From Apoda limacodes (taxonomy: Eukaryota; Arthropoda; Insecta; Lepidoptera; Limacodidae): a DNA stretch of 64,000 nucleotides. Below are positions 41,946 through 52,300 of this stretch, piece by piece. The notes under the pieces were generated by a model, which saw nothing but the letters and a program-made list of their open reading frames with translations, ran no database searches and was not told the origin of the DNA. The stretch covers positions 8,681,158-8,745,157 of the forward strand of contig OX291560.1 of NCBI GenBank assembly GCA_946406115.1. Direction: 5' to 3'. The position numbers and the translations under genes were made by a program. Numbering within the stretch: the stretch's first letter is position 1; each line of letters opens with the position of its first letter.

Positions 41946-42204
41946 AGAATTGGTTGTTACCTAGTGCATTGACTATAAGTTGTATCAAAAAGTCATAAAA
42001 AGGTAACTAAAAAATGGATTCCAAACAAAAGGCATCATTATGGCATAAATTACTTAAGAAACGTATAACAAAAACATCTCATAGTAATGTATATGTCATT
42101 ATGTAATGATTTTAAGTACATTTACATGCACGTCGTTAGTATTATAGAAATTAGCTGTCTGGCCTATATCACCCTCATAAGGCAGAAATCAGGAATCCTT
42201 TTTA

Positions 42205-42594
42205 AAAAGAAACCGGCCAAGTGCGAGTCTGGCTCGCGCACCGAGGGTTCCGTGCAAACTTACTATATGTTGTATATTATTAAAAATATTTTGATTATAT
42301 GATGTAACTAAAAATTTATGGCAATTTTTCCTTTATCTGTGCTATAAGACGTTGCTTCGTACCAAATTTCAAGATTCTGAGTTCACGGGAAGTACTCTGT
42401 AGGTTTTGATTTCTTGCGAGTTTCGAAAATTTGCGGCATAAACGGCTGTATCTTTTGATTGCGTTGGCTCAGAAGTTTGATGTTTTCACAGCTCCAAGGG
42501 ACAGGAGACCTGAGTATTTTAGCTTGATACCTCCACGAGTTCCTGAGAAAATAAGGGTTCCAGTTTTTCCTTTCAAGGTACGGAACCCCAAAAA
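42205..42594 (-). mobile_element. 'agggttccgtacc' family element, copy 2
   Basis: Begins 'aaaccggccaagtgcgagtc' and 'ctcgcgcaccgagggttccg', and ends 'ggtacggaaccccaaaaa', the complement of the start of copy 1. Internal sequence differs from copies 1 and 3, so it is a separate subfamily. Antisense open frames over 42380-42690 are not considered genes. Confidence 0.78.
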
Positions 42595-42777
42595 GGTTAA
42601 TTACGCAAGTGCCCAGCTGGTTATTCAGAGGCCTCCCAAGAACTGGATAAATTGCGCTGGAAAAAAAGTCAAATGTCAGTATTGAGATCATCTAAAACAG
42701 CAATGGTAGTTGATAATCGAAACATTTTGAACATATAAAGTAAACATTTAAAACATAAGAATCTACTAATTATTATA

Positions 42778-43046
42778 AACTAGATTTTGCGAGCGGTTAT
42801 CGCCGTAGAACTCTTTAATTATACTAATGTAGTTTGCTACAGCAAGCTACAGCTATAGTTCGTTTAAGCTCGGTTATAGTTATTCCTGCAGGAACTTTTG
42901 AATTTTCGTAATAAAAAGTAACCATGTTCGATTCCAGGACCTATCCTACATACATGTGTGCCACGTTTCATTCAGATCTGTCCAGTGGTTAAAGCGTGAT
43001 TAAGTAACAAACATCCGAAATTTCGCATTTATAATATTAAGTTGGA
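42778..43046 (+). repeat. Metulj-type SINE/RTE-tail repeat
   Basis: 'actagattttgcgagcggtt' at the start, 'gccacgtttcattcagatct' and 'gtccagtggttaaagcgtga' in the middle, and 'atttcgcatttataatatta' at the end. This sequence of landmarks is the common short retroposon tail of moths and butterflies. Confidence 0.75.
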
Positions 43047-43075
43047 TATGGGCATATTAAGTACACTCACACGTT

Positions 43076-43975
43076 AAATGTTAAATGTTATTAACTTATA
43101 TTATGACGATGATGCCAGTTGAGTTGCAGACTGGGTTCGCTCTGCACTTCACCTGAAACAGTGACAAGTTAAGGACTTAGAACAGCTCAGTTGCTATTTC
43201 TATATAAAATTGCTAAATCTGTTAATATAGTAATGATCAAAACAAGGGGCTGACTCTCGACGACAATCCCAATTTCAATCATACGGCACTTTTGTCAATA
43301 CTTTCAAATACTTACATTGTAATTACATTCAGTGGTGTGTAATCTTAATAATACTATTTGATTTTGTTGCATAAAAAGGTTTTATATATTATATGATCGA
43401 TTTATTTGATTCTAAATCAAAGTGAGTGTCGGGAGTTACCCCATATATAACCACATATACTTTGTTGGCAAACAAGTCTCTAATTACTTCTCCCTTGAAG
43501 AACCCCATACTGTAGTCCTTATAGAAAACCTTGGCATGAGTTCATTTCACAATCTTCTTATTTAATTTTAAATAACTTGCCTCTTTTCTGTATTTGAGCT
43601 AAAACAGTTAATCTGAGATTGGTGATTGAACAGTAAGATAGCCCATTTGTGAATGCATATTCATTAAATAAGACATGTTAAATGTTATTAACTTACATAG
43701 TGACGATGATCCCAGTTGAGTTGCAGTCTGGAATTTGCTCTGCACTTCACCTGAAACATTGATAAATTAAGGATTTAGAATAGCATTGTCTAGACTCTTC
43801 TTTCACATCTTTGCCCCTGTTCTGCTTGAATTTAACCAGTTAACTGATGTTTTATCAATGAGTCCATTTGTGTTGCATATATATGCCTATGCAAAATAAA
43901 TTATTTGGACAACTTGCAAAATGTAGATGATCCTTGTTGTGCATTTGCTCTGCACTTTGCTTGAAATAGTAAATT
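43076..43975 (-). repeat. three copies of an exon-like block
   Basis: A block of ~110 bp occurs at 43076-43190 and 43676-43790, and a shorter diverged one at 43915-43975. The first two share 'ttaaatgttattaactta', 'ccagttgagttgcag' and 'gctctgcacttcacctgaaa'. On the minus strand each has an acceptor ('gtttcag') before a ~55-bp segment. In the 43.7-kb copy this ends at a good donor ('gtaagt'); in the 43.1-kb copy the donor has become 'ataagt'. The 55-bp segment is open in two frames. It could be a mini-exon of an unidentified minus-strand gene or just a repeat. Confidence 0.5.
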
Positions 43976-44154
43976 GTAACAGTAAGCATCACAATGAGTT
44001 CACTTAGTGGTATAGTATAAATAACTACAAAGTGGTTAGCCAGAATAACTAAAAAATATCATATTGTATCATTTTTTTTTAAAACATTGGTGAATCCAAG
44101 GTATATTTTTATTGGTACTACTACATTCATATTATACATTTTTTTCTGGACTTA
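43976..44154. other. short unassigned spacer
   Basis: No feature recognised. Confidence 0.3.
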
Positions 44155-44402
44155 ACACAAAAATCATCTGGTCCCAAACTAAGCAAAGCTTGTACTATTG
44201 ACACCAGACAAACCATAACAGAAATATTAACACATATGTAAATTATAAACCTACTTTTTTTTATTTATAAATATTAATAAATATGTATTATACATAGGAA
44301 ACAGTCTCAAGATAAACACAAATTTTCATTACATAAATGTTTGTCATGTGCGGGATCAAGCCTGCACTTCTCGGTTCCGTAGGTAGCTACTACTAGCCAT
44401 GG
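44155..44402 (-). repeat. tRNA-derived SINE
   Basis: On the minus strand the head has 'cttgatcccgcac', a good B-box match, and a poorer A box upstream. The tail at 44160-44225 has 'tctggtgtcaatagtacaag' and 'ctttgcttagtttgggacca' as complements, the usual tail of moth tRNA-derived SINEs. The A box is degenerate. Confidence 0.65.
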
Positions 44403-45229
44403 TTATTGTCTGACCCAAGCTACTTTCCAAGTACACTTTTGCGAAATAAAAGAATAGTGTACCCATTTTTACCTATAGAAAAAGCTATTATTGGCAGCTC
44501 TCAACTGGGATGACCAGTGTGTATAACAAGTATAACAAGATGGTATTTCATATCCTTCTCCATCTCCAACTCATTTTCCAAGTTTAATGAGATAAGATAT
44601 TTAGGTATTTAATTTTTTTAACTAATATAATAAAATCTAACAAAAATAAAAGATTTTACTTAAAATATATTACTAAAATATATATAGTAATATACTTACA
44701 GCATATATATAGTAATATGCTTGTAAATTTAATGCCTAAATAGCATAATAAGAAAAATTTGAGTCATAATATAGGTATTAATGTAAAGAAGTATAAGTAA
44801 TATAAACAACAAGATGAGCCAGGAAGATATTGTATACTCAGTAAAGTTTATCTACATGTTACACAAATAACTATTAATAACCAAGAAACTAAGGATTTTT
44901 TCGAGATTTACTTATTCTCATTATTGAATCACAACTAGGAAAAGTTTTCAACAGCAATATCCCAGCAGAAATGTAAGAGAAAGAATAAAATTTCATGCAA
45001 CATCTAGAATTAAAAAAGTTAAAGCTCCTTATTTACGGTTCTAGTATTTTTCAGTATTCACAGATTGAAAGATTGGACTTTGTGTATTTCCAACTAATTT
45101 TTTATTTATTTGTAAATACAAAAGTAACAATAGTGGATTGGTGAGTGTTATATTTATTTATTAGTTACCTGTCAAAACAATTAATTGTTTGAAGAATTGC
45201 TTTCATTTCAGTATAAGCCAAATCATTTC
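44403..45229. other. AT-rich stretch, no gene recognised
   Basis: About 830 bp with low-complexity A/T composition and no recognised coding or repeat unit. Confidence 0.4.
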
Positions 45230-46000
45230 GCCAGCATCCGTGATGAAAGAGACATGTGTTGAAAAATTTAATATAATATAAAAATGGAAGGCCTCCAAGT
45301 TGGAAAATTTTGGTTTGTTTTACCTAAAACAAAAAAGGGCATCACAACATATAAAACAAACAAACAAGTGTGAGAGAGGATTATACTAAGTGGTGATGGA
45401 CATATTAATGCATGCAAAAGAGTAAAAATTGATATTTTTATATTAAAAGTTTTGATAAATTTTGTTAAACATTTAATGAAGGGGGTATTAATCAAGGATA
45501 GAAGACAATGCATGTTGACAGATCGAGGAATTTTTGGGTGGAGGATGTCATATAGTATATAGGGTATTTGGGGCAGCTGAAAAATATGTAGTCTACAGTA
45601 CCTTCGTCAATGCCACACTCACAAATAGAGTGGTCCCTAACTCTTATTTTAGCTAAAAATACTGGAGTACATGCATGTTCCAGTCTGGGACGGCATATGG
45701 TCGACGTAACTAATTTGTCACAATATTGAATTCGCAAGAACCAAGGTTTTGCAGGGATAACAGGTTGTATTTGGCCATGATAACGGCCCTTAATGGATGA
45801 AGACTGTTTCCATACATGACTCCAATCTACTGACATTGGCCTTTTAGCTGAACTGAGAAAGTCTAAAGAGAAAAGTTTATTGAAGTTTTGTATATCTGAC
45901 TGAACTACTTCTTTAGCCCAGTGGTCAGATTTCTCATTGCCTTCTATTCTACTGTGGCCTAGGACCCAGGCAAGGACAACCTCAATATTAACTTAATAGG
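45230..46000 (-). pseudogene. RNase-H-bearing LINE 3' end
   Basis: Minus-strand frames in order: about 46000-45840 encodes the end of RNase H (VVLAWVLGHSRIEGNEKSDH, with the conserved GH-x-x-x-x-GNE block), then SDIQNFNKLFSLDFLSSAKR. 45836-45560 has the post-RNase-H zinc-binding-type block (RPRLEHACTPVFLAKIRVRD, CECGIDEGTVDYIFFSCPKY). 45513-45400, in another frame, has the C-terminal end (LLSLINTPFIKCLTKFIKTF). Frameshifted once near 45540. The polymerase part is missing. Confidence 0.83.
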
Positions 46001-46139
46001 TTACATGTGTCACTGAGGCCTTCAGTAAACTCCATCACCAAACAATTGGCACACATAAAGAAGCAAACAAGCATACTGCATCAATAATGCAAATAAACTA
46101 AAAATACAATTAATGTTTTAAATAAAAAAATTTTAGTTT
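46001..46139. other. short spacer between LINE remnants
   Basis: AT-rich; no feature recognised. Confidence 0.3.
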
Positions 46140-46765
46140 ACCTATGCATCCTGTAATTGAGCATCATCAGTCCCAAGGATTTTTATCATTTACATAGTCT
46201 GAAATATTGTAGTATGCCTTTTTACACAGTACCTGCTTGATAAAAGATTTAAATTTACTTATTGATAGATTTTGAATTTTATTGGGAACTTTGTTGTAAA
46301 AGTGTATACATTGCCCCATAAAAGAGTTACTTATTTTGTGTAGACGTGTATCATGCACCAACAGCTTATTTTTACTTCTAGTATTTACTTTGTGAACGTC
46401 ACTTTTCTTGCTGAAACTATTGATATTTTTATGTACATATCAAAGATTATCATATATGTACTGCGACACTAAAGTTAAAATTTTTACTTCCCTAAACCTA
46501 TCCCTCAGAGATATCCTAGATCCCAATTTATAAATAGCACGAATTGCCCTGTTTTGTAACAAAAATATTGTATTTACATCAGCAGCGCTACCCCACAATA
46601 GGATACCATATGTCATTAAACTATGGAAATAGCTAAAATATACTATTTTTGCAGTGTCAACATCGGTCAATTGTCTTATTTTCTTGATCGCATACACAGC
46701 AGAGCTAAGTTTTTTGGCTAGGTTATGAATATGAGGACCCCATTGAAGTTTGGAGTCCAGTGTTA
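46140..46765 (-). pseudogene. Jockey/CR1-like LINE C-terminal end
   Basis: Frame 46697-46440 has AIKKIRQLTDVDTAKIVYFS, MTYGILLWGSAADVNTIFLL and QNRAIRAIYKLGSRISLRDR, the RT thumb. Frame 46361-46167 has RLHKISNSFMGQCIHFYNKV, PNKIQNLSISKFKSFIKQVL and the final NDKNPWD. Separated by one frameshift or stop near 46400. Same family as 4549-5830. 5'-truncated at 46765. Confidence 0.84.
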
Positions 46766-47151
46766 TTACGTATTTGAAACACTAAGAAGCAATTTTTGAG
46801 AAGGTAACAATACATTGATTAATTTGTTTTCTTTTTACAGTCCCAGAATATATCCCTCATCATCCAATACAAATAAGAATACTGTATCTATATTTTCTGT
46901 TTCCATAGCTTATTTATTTGTTAAACATATTCCCCACAAATCGGGTCTATAGTGTTCTTGATGCACCAGGTGTACAGAGGCCTTGAAAACTTTATGAGGA
47001 ATAAAAACTGACAACTTACATGGTCATAGTGATGCACCTACCTTCTGCTGAAGATTCAACCGTAGTTTGACTTTCACATGCTCTTACTAGCATCTCTTAC
47101 CAATTTTGCAATTTCGTCCAGTTATTTTTTACTAGGCTACGTTCCAAAACG
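46766..47151. other. unassigned; one candidate minus-strand splice site
   Basis: At 47050 the complement reads 'tcttcagcagaaggtaggtg', which could be an exon end, but no domain or partner exon supports a gene. Confidence 0.3.
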
Positions 47152-47701
47152 CAATGTGTAAGTTGAAAAAGTAGTTATGGAACGCCCGGCTCAGGGTAAC
47201 TTTCTATCTGTCAAGTTGAATATTTTACACTAGGGCTATGTTCCAAATCACGCCGAGTAATTATCGCCCGGTAAAGTGGAAAAATCAACCCGTTCGGGAA
47301 CGAGCGTTTGACAGTTAATTTTCAAACTTACAGGAGTGATTTTCAACCTTTTCTATGGCAGTGTAAAGAATTCAACTTGACAGTTGGAAAATTACTCTAC
47401 CCTGGGCGTCCCAAAACCACTTTTTTAACTTCCTCGTCGCGATTTGGATCGCACCCTAGGCTATGTCCCAAAACCCACCGAGTAATTATCGCCCGGTATT
47501 GACAGTTAATTTTCACACTGACAAGAGTGAATATCAACCTTTCTATGTCAGTTTAAGGAATTCAATTTAACAGTTGGAAAATATCCAACCCCGGGCGTCC
47601 AAAAACCACTTTTTTAACGTCTTTGTTGCAATTTGGAACGGGTTGGAAATCAACTATAGCGGGCGATTGTCACTCGGCAGGGAATTGGAACGTAGCCCCA
47701 G
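47152..47701 (+). mobile_element. cluster of TA-flanked MITEs
   Basis: One element runs 47233-47455: it starts 'gggctatgttccaaatc', its end as complement reads 'gggtgcgatccaaatc', and TA lies on both sides (47231-47232 and 47456-47457). A second starts directly at 47458 ('ggctatgtcccaaaacccac') and ends near 47699 with 'attggaacgtagcccc', the complement of the same start. A lone terminus ('ggctacgttccaaaacgc') is at 47153. The interiors share 'aattatcgcccgg' and 'cttgacagttggaaaat' with 7826-8030. TA targets suggest mobilisation by a Tc1/mariner-type transposase. Confidence 0.75.
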
Positions 47702-48483
47702 TACGTATATGACAAAGCAATTAGGTGCTTATCACAAGAAAATAATGATTTACGTTGTTACCACGAAATGCACGCTCCTGTTTTCTAACGTTAAAGATAC
47801 TGTATAAATTGTATCCGTTTATTCATAATAATAATTTTTTCAAAGACCTTGCTTTTTATCCATTACTTTATCTTTTGCAAAACAATCCGAAATCTATTAA
47901 ACAAGCAAGCAATTTGTGTTTTTCACGACACACAACTTTGAACTGATAGCTGACAGCTGTCAATAGTAAAAAAAAAATATTGAAAGCAAACAACGCAATA
48001 ACCTGTTTTTTTTGCCACCGTGCAATAAGCTACGAAAACACTTATTGCTTTCATTGCGTTCATTTGCACGCAATACAATCGCAATGGTCTCCGAAAACAC
48101 GCCCTTAAGTGTGGATTTAAACAATGGAGACGTGTTTTTGCTTGTTTTTTTTAAAAATTAGTTTAACAGGATTCGATGACAAATTTCAACAGATTTTACG
48201 AAGATCTGTAAAGAATTATGCATTGAAGACTTATAGAGGATGAAATGAAAACAATAAGCAAGTAACGGCGAGCAAAATTGTGATAATTTTCAATTAGAGC
48301 TTAGACGAATTGATGATTTTTGGCGTCATAATGTGTCTATGCTAGGGTATTTGGATTCAATTTCCAACAGCCTTCCAAACCTATGATGAAAACTGGACAA
48401 ATTAAAAAAAAAAAAAATGTAAAAGTTATTGTTGAAAATAATTAATTTTATATCACAATTGAAATTGTCTATCCAGTTCGATA
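47702..48483. other. SCOC upstream region with repeat remnants
   Basis: Contains a terminus-like 'gtctccgaaaacacgccc' at 48088 (see 37005) and the presumed SCOC promoter and leader. No TATA box or initiator could be singled out, and a non-coding leader exon may exist. Confidence 0.35.
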
Positions 48484-50619
48484 ATGTCATCAATTGTGCA
48501 GAACAATAAATGTAATGATGACAATATACCTTTGGCTGATGATGATCCGCAAGTTATAATAACTGATGATGTTGAAAACAACCATTTAGATCACGGTCGT
48601 TCAATGGACTCCTTACCCAGCTCTTACACTGGTGGTTCTTCTAGCCCTGGGTTAAACGGACCTCATAGCTTCGAACCAGATTGTGCACTTGACGAACAAG
48701 AAGATAAAGCGCGACTTATATCTCAAGTGCTAGAACTGCAAAACACTTTGGATGGTAAATATAAATTCTTTAGTAGGCCCTGTAGTAGGGACTATGTGGA
48801 ATTGAATTGATTTTTGACTAGGCGTCAAGATTTGATTATTTTCTTACACACTTGGGGTGGGTTTAAATTGCGTTTTGGCTATGATTCATATTTTTACGTA
48901 TAATAAAATAAATGCAAAAGCAGCCGACGCCCTCCAGCCACCAAGCGGGCGTCAGAGTGGTAGTACCAATGGCTTTCCCAGAAGGGAAATCCCTAACTCG
49001 AGACCCAATGTCTCCTTAGACTTGTGGGTCGAGTTAGTAGTAGAAGTATAAGAAGTAATAGTACAGATTGCCTATGTCTACAGCATATGAATATTACGAC
49101 AATTAGAAGACCTTCGTCTAACTTTCTAATGCAAAGAGCAGTCTGACTAGATTAGACATAGTCTAAATGCAATTTTACTAAAACTGGCTGCTTCTTCACA
49201 TATTTTGTTCTGATTGAACCAAATTGTACACATTTACATTAGCTTCTATTTGTTGCGTTATCTGTGTTTTCTTGGTTAGAAATGAAAGGCACTTACAATT
49301 AGCCTAAGAGGGATATGTAAGTTTTACTTGCTAACAGATACCTGGAATATCTATTGTAGAAAATATACAGTCAAGATTACTTTAACAAATGTGTTTATAC
49401 TCAATGACAGCAATTATGTAGATTAATTTGACTATAGGGGTAAAAGAAACCCTGTGGAGGAGGGAGGCATGCAAACCCCTAATTTTTAAACACTCATGCA
49501 CATTATTTGACAAGATTTAACTACAATTTAATAAAAACAATTTAAAAGATTCAACAAGAGTTTCAATTATGTGACAACTCTTACATTATATGTGAGAAGA
49601 AAAAACATATAAAGTGTGTTGGTTGAGATTCATTCACTCCAAACTAAATATATCTTTATTTACTATTTATTTTCCTTTATATATCCTTTATATTATCTTG
49701 AACACTTAATACTACTTACACTTTAAAAAATTACTTCAAGAAGTAAATTAGAATTTTTGCTAATCTCTCTGGGGAGATGAAGGATGATTTCCCTGAGATT
49801 TGCATCTGTCTATATATAATTAATTAAGTAGGTAATTAAATTATTTTAACCTGAACAATTGTAGGCAAAATCGTTTGTGTGCAAATTTTATTAGTGTCAC
49901 ATTTTTATTCCCATCTCTGTCACAGAATTTACCTAAACCTCTTCAAAAATACTAAAATAGTTTTCATAATGGCAAACTTATTTTCCTTTAATTGATATGC
50001 ATTTTATACCTCCATTCTTAAGGTAGAGAGACTGCCTGCTGTGCAGAGTGCGTGGGTTTGATCCTTGCTCAGGAAAAATGTTAATGTGATGAACATTTGT
50101 TATTGTCTTAAGTTTAAGTATGTATTAAGCAAAAAAAGTATATTGATAGCAGATAGCGCTGTGTGGGATGTCTAGGATATTTATTTTACAATTTTTATAT
50201 TATTTTGAAGATACGGCTCTGCTGTAAGATTTAAAACTCTTATGTTGCCTCGTCAGTGTTTTGTTATTTTAAAGCAATTTATGTGCTTTATAGTAACATT
50301 ATAGGAACAGTCATTGATTATGGAACTTATCATTCTCATTTAACTTCAAAACATTTCACACAACAATTATATTACATAAGAGAACATTTTTACATAAGTC
50401 CTTATTTATTAAAATGAATGTGGAATGTTTTAAAACAATGCAGTGTATTGGATGAGCTAAATATGTCTTTTATTTTTAGATCTTTCACAAAGAGTGGATT
50501 CTGTTAAAGAAGAGAACCTAAAACTTCGGTCGGAAAATCAAGTTTTAGGACAATATATAGAGAATCTTATGTCTGCGTCATCAGTTTTTCAGTCAACTAC
50601 AGCCAATGTCAAGAAATAG
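48484..50619 (+). CDS. SCOC: short coiled-coil protein (SCOC)
   Basis: SCOC family proteins are small Golgi and endosomal coiled-coil proteins that bind Arl1-class GTPases and act in autophagy regulation. Two exons: 48484-48754 (starting ATG) and 50480-50619 (ending TAG), joined at GT/AG with the split codon GAT, giving 136 residues. The N-terminal ~75 residues are acidic and disordered-looking. From about residue 80 the sequence reads [20 protein letters not shown] then [20 protein letters not shown] and [12 protein letters not shown], which closely matches the conserved coiled coil of animal SCOC. The heptad pattern is unbroken across the junction. AATAAA follows at 50640-50645. The 1.7-kb intron contains a tRNA-derived SINE near 50020-50200. 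No damage is visible, so it is probably functional. Confidence 0.95.
48895..49060 (+). repeat. GC-richer repeat-like insert in SCOC intron
   Basis: 'cagccgacgccctccagcca' to 'gtctccttagacttgtgggt' stands out from the AT-rich intron and has an inverted motif ('gacgccc' and 'gggcgtc') plus 'ggctttcccagaagggaaat'. It is likely a short retroposed repeat, but no partner exists in this window. Confidence 0.45.
50018..50200 (+). repeat. tRNA-derived SINE in SCOC intron
   Basis: 'aaggtagagagactgcctgc' resembles an A box and 'gtgggtttgatccttgctca' a B box, ~35 bases apart as in tRNAs. The body continues 'gttaatgtgatgaacatttg', typical of moth SINEs. The anticodon arm is not conserved, so it is not a tRNA gene. 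Confidence 0.65.
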
Positions 50620-50639
50620 AAATATTTAGTGCCTTAACC

Positions 50640-50645
50640 AATAAA
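50640..50645 (+). terminator. SCOC polyadenylation signal
   Basis: AATAAA, 20 bases beyond the SCOC stop codon. Confidence 0.7.
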
Positions 50646-51890
50646 TGCTTTAGCTTATTGCTCTATTATCTCAATATTTAATACCTGTTGCGAAACTAAA
50701 TAAGCTTTGATGTTTAAGATAGATTAGATAGATATGATGATCCTTATGTAAGTTCTGTTTAAGATTATTTTCTCTAAAAACTTTCATCATTTCCATTACA
50801 TTAAAATTTTTACCTACATTTTATCTTGCCACCTATTTTAACGTGGTCTACATATATCATATAATATAAACCTAATAACAATTTTTGAATACCTACCCAA
50901 ACTAATGTGTAATGTCTGTTTGTTTCTTTATCTGTTATTGCTTCAGGTCGCAACTAACTTATTCAGCTGATTCTTTGCTCAGCTATAGTTAAAGGGATGA
51001 AGATTGACACAGGCTATTTTTTATCTCAGAAAATTCAAAAGTTTTGGCAATAACTATAACAAAATTCCTTATAATCAATTCTCTAAAATAAATCATGGTG
51101 GCCTTGACCTGAAGATCCAGACAGGGATGGAGGGAACTTCCACACTACTGAACTTTAAATTATCAGTGAATCATTCTATAAAAATATTGTTCTGTATTCA
51201 GAGCTTGAAATAAACCTTTACATTAATAACCCTTATCATTGTTACTGACCATTTCAATATCTGTTATAAAATTTATCTGTTGAGTTTTTAAACAGTTTTA
51301 TGTTTTTTACATGACCACAAAGACTATGTAGATGCATGGTTATTTGTTGTAAAATGTTGATGTAAGATAGTTTTTTGTGGTTGTTTTTGGATCTGAATAA
51401 ATGACATAGACCTTAACATTATTTGTCGTATTTTAGTGCATTCTGGGTAGAGTTGGTTTAAGGTGTATTGGGTGTGTTATGTAAACAAATTTTTACCAAA
51501 CAAACTGTATTGCACTTAATATTCCTAACTAAAGACATGTCGCTACTCAAAATGTTTTCTATTTACTGTAGTCGCAAAATGCATATTCATCCATAAAATG
51601 CCTGTGAATTATCAGTAAAAAAAAATATTTAACATGTAAAATCAACAATTTTTTTTATTACTATGTAATTAATTAGGATTTGGCGTCAATGATAAATAGC
51701 AATAGGTATATGATAATAACGCATTTTAAGCAACATGTTTAGTTAGTTAGTATAGTTTAGTTTTATGATACAAATCTTATAAGGATTCACTTTAAGATGG
51801 ATTATTTGAGACAATATCCAAAAATTATCACAACATTCATAATTTTAAGTTTGTCAAAGTGTATTTTTTGTGCTCTAGCTGGTGTCTACA
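50646..51890. other. no gene recognised downstream of SCOC
   Basis: AT-rich region with further AATAAA motifs (51208, 51396) that may serve longer SCOC transcripts. No coding frame with recognisable motifs. Confidence 0.4.
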
Positions 51891-52176
51891 TTTTTAGGGT
51901 TCCGTACCTAAAGGGTAAAAAACGGGACCCTATTACTAAGACTCCGCTGTCCGTCCGTCTGTCACCAGGCTGTATCTCATGAACCGTGATAGTTAGACAG
52001 TTGAAATTTTCATAGAAATACTTCTGTTGCCGCTATAACAACAAATACTAAAAAACAGAATAAAACAAATATTTAATCGGGGCTCCCATACAACAAACGT
52101 AATTATTTTTCCGTTTTTATAGATAATAAATACGGAACCGTTCGTTCGCGAGCCCGAGTCGCACTTGGCTGATTTT
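51891..52176 (+). mobile_element. 'agggttccgtacc' family element, copy 3
   Basis: Starts 'tttttagggttccgtaccta', has 'gggaccctattactaagact', 'ggctgtatctcatgaaccgt', 'cagttgaaattttca' and 'tgccgctataacaacaaata', and ends 'gcgagcccgagtcgcacttg'. The end is the complement of 'caagtgcgagtcggactcgc' with changes, so terminal parts are inverted as expected. Confidence 0.82.
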
Positions 52177-52196
52177 CTTCATTAACTTCTTTTGTA

Positions 52197-52300
52197 GCGT
52201 TTCGTACCGATAGGGTGCCAACGGAGCCCTATTACTAAGCCTACGCTGTCTTTCTCTCCGACCATAAAAATGCTCTATCTTTTATACCAGAGATTTTTAA
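52197..52300 (+). mobile_element. fragment of the 'agggttccgtacc' family
   Basis: 'gtttcgtaccgatagggtgc' then 'caacggagccctattactaa' and 'gaccataaaaatgctctatc' match copy 1 at 40372-40465. It stops after ~100 bp. Confidence 0.7.

Noticed and set aside
42383..42691. 102-codon minus and 84-codon plus open frames
   Set aside because: They overlap each other and a non-coding dispersed element with defined ends.
44340..44400. tRNA gene on the minus strand
   Set aside because: B box only; the rest does not fold as a tRNA and runs into a SINE tail.
47040..47080. Minus-strand exon ending in a good GT donor
   Set aside because: Single splice-like site without acceptor, domain or partner exon; noted only as unassigned.
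50018..50075. tRNA gene
   Set aside because: A and B boxes are recognisable but the anticodon stem and acceptor stem do not pair; it is a tRNA-derived SINE.
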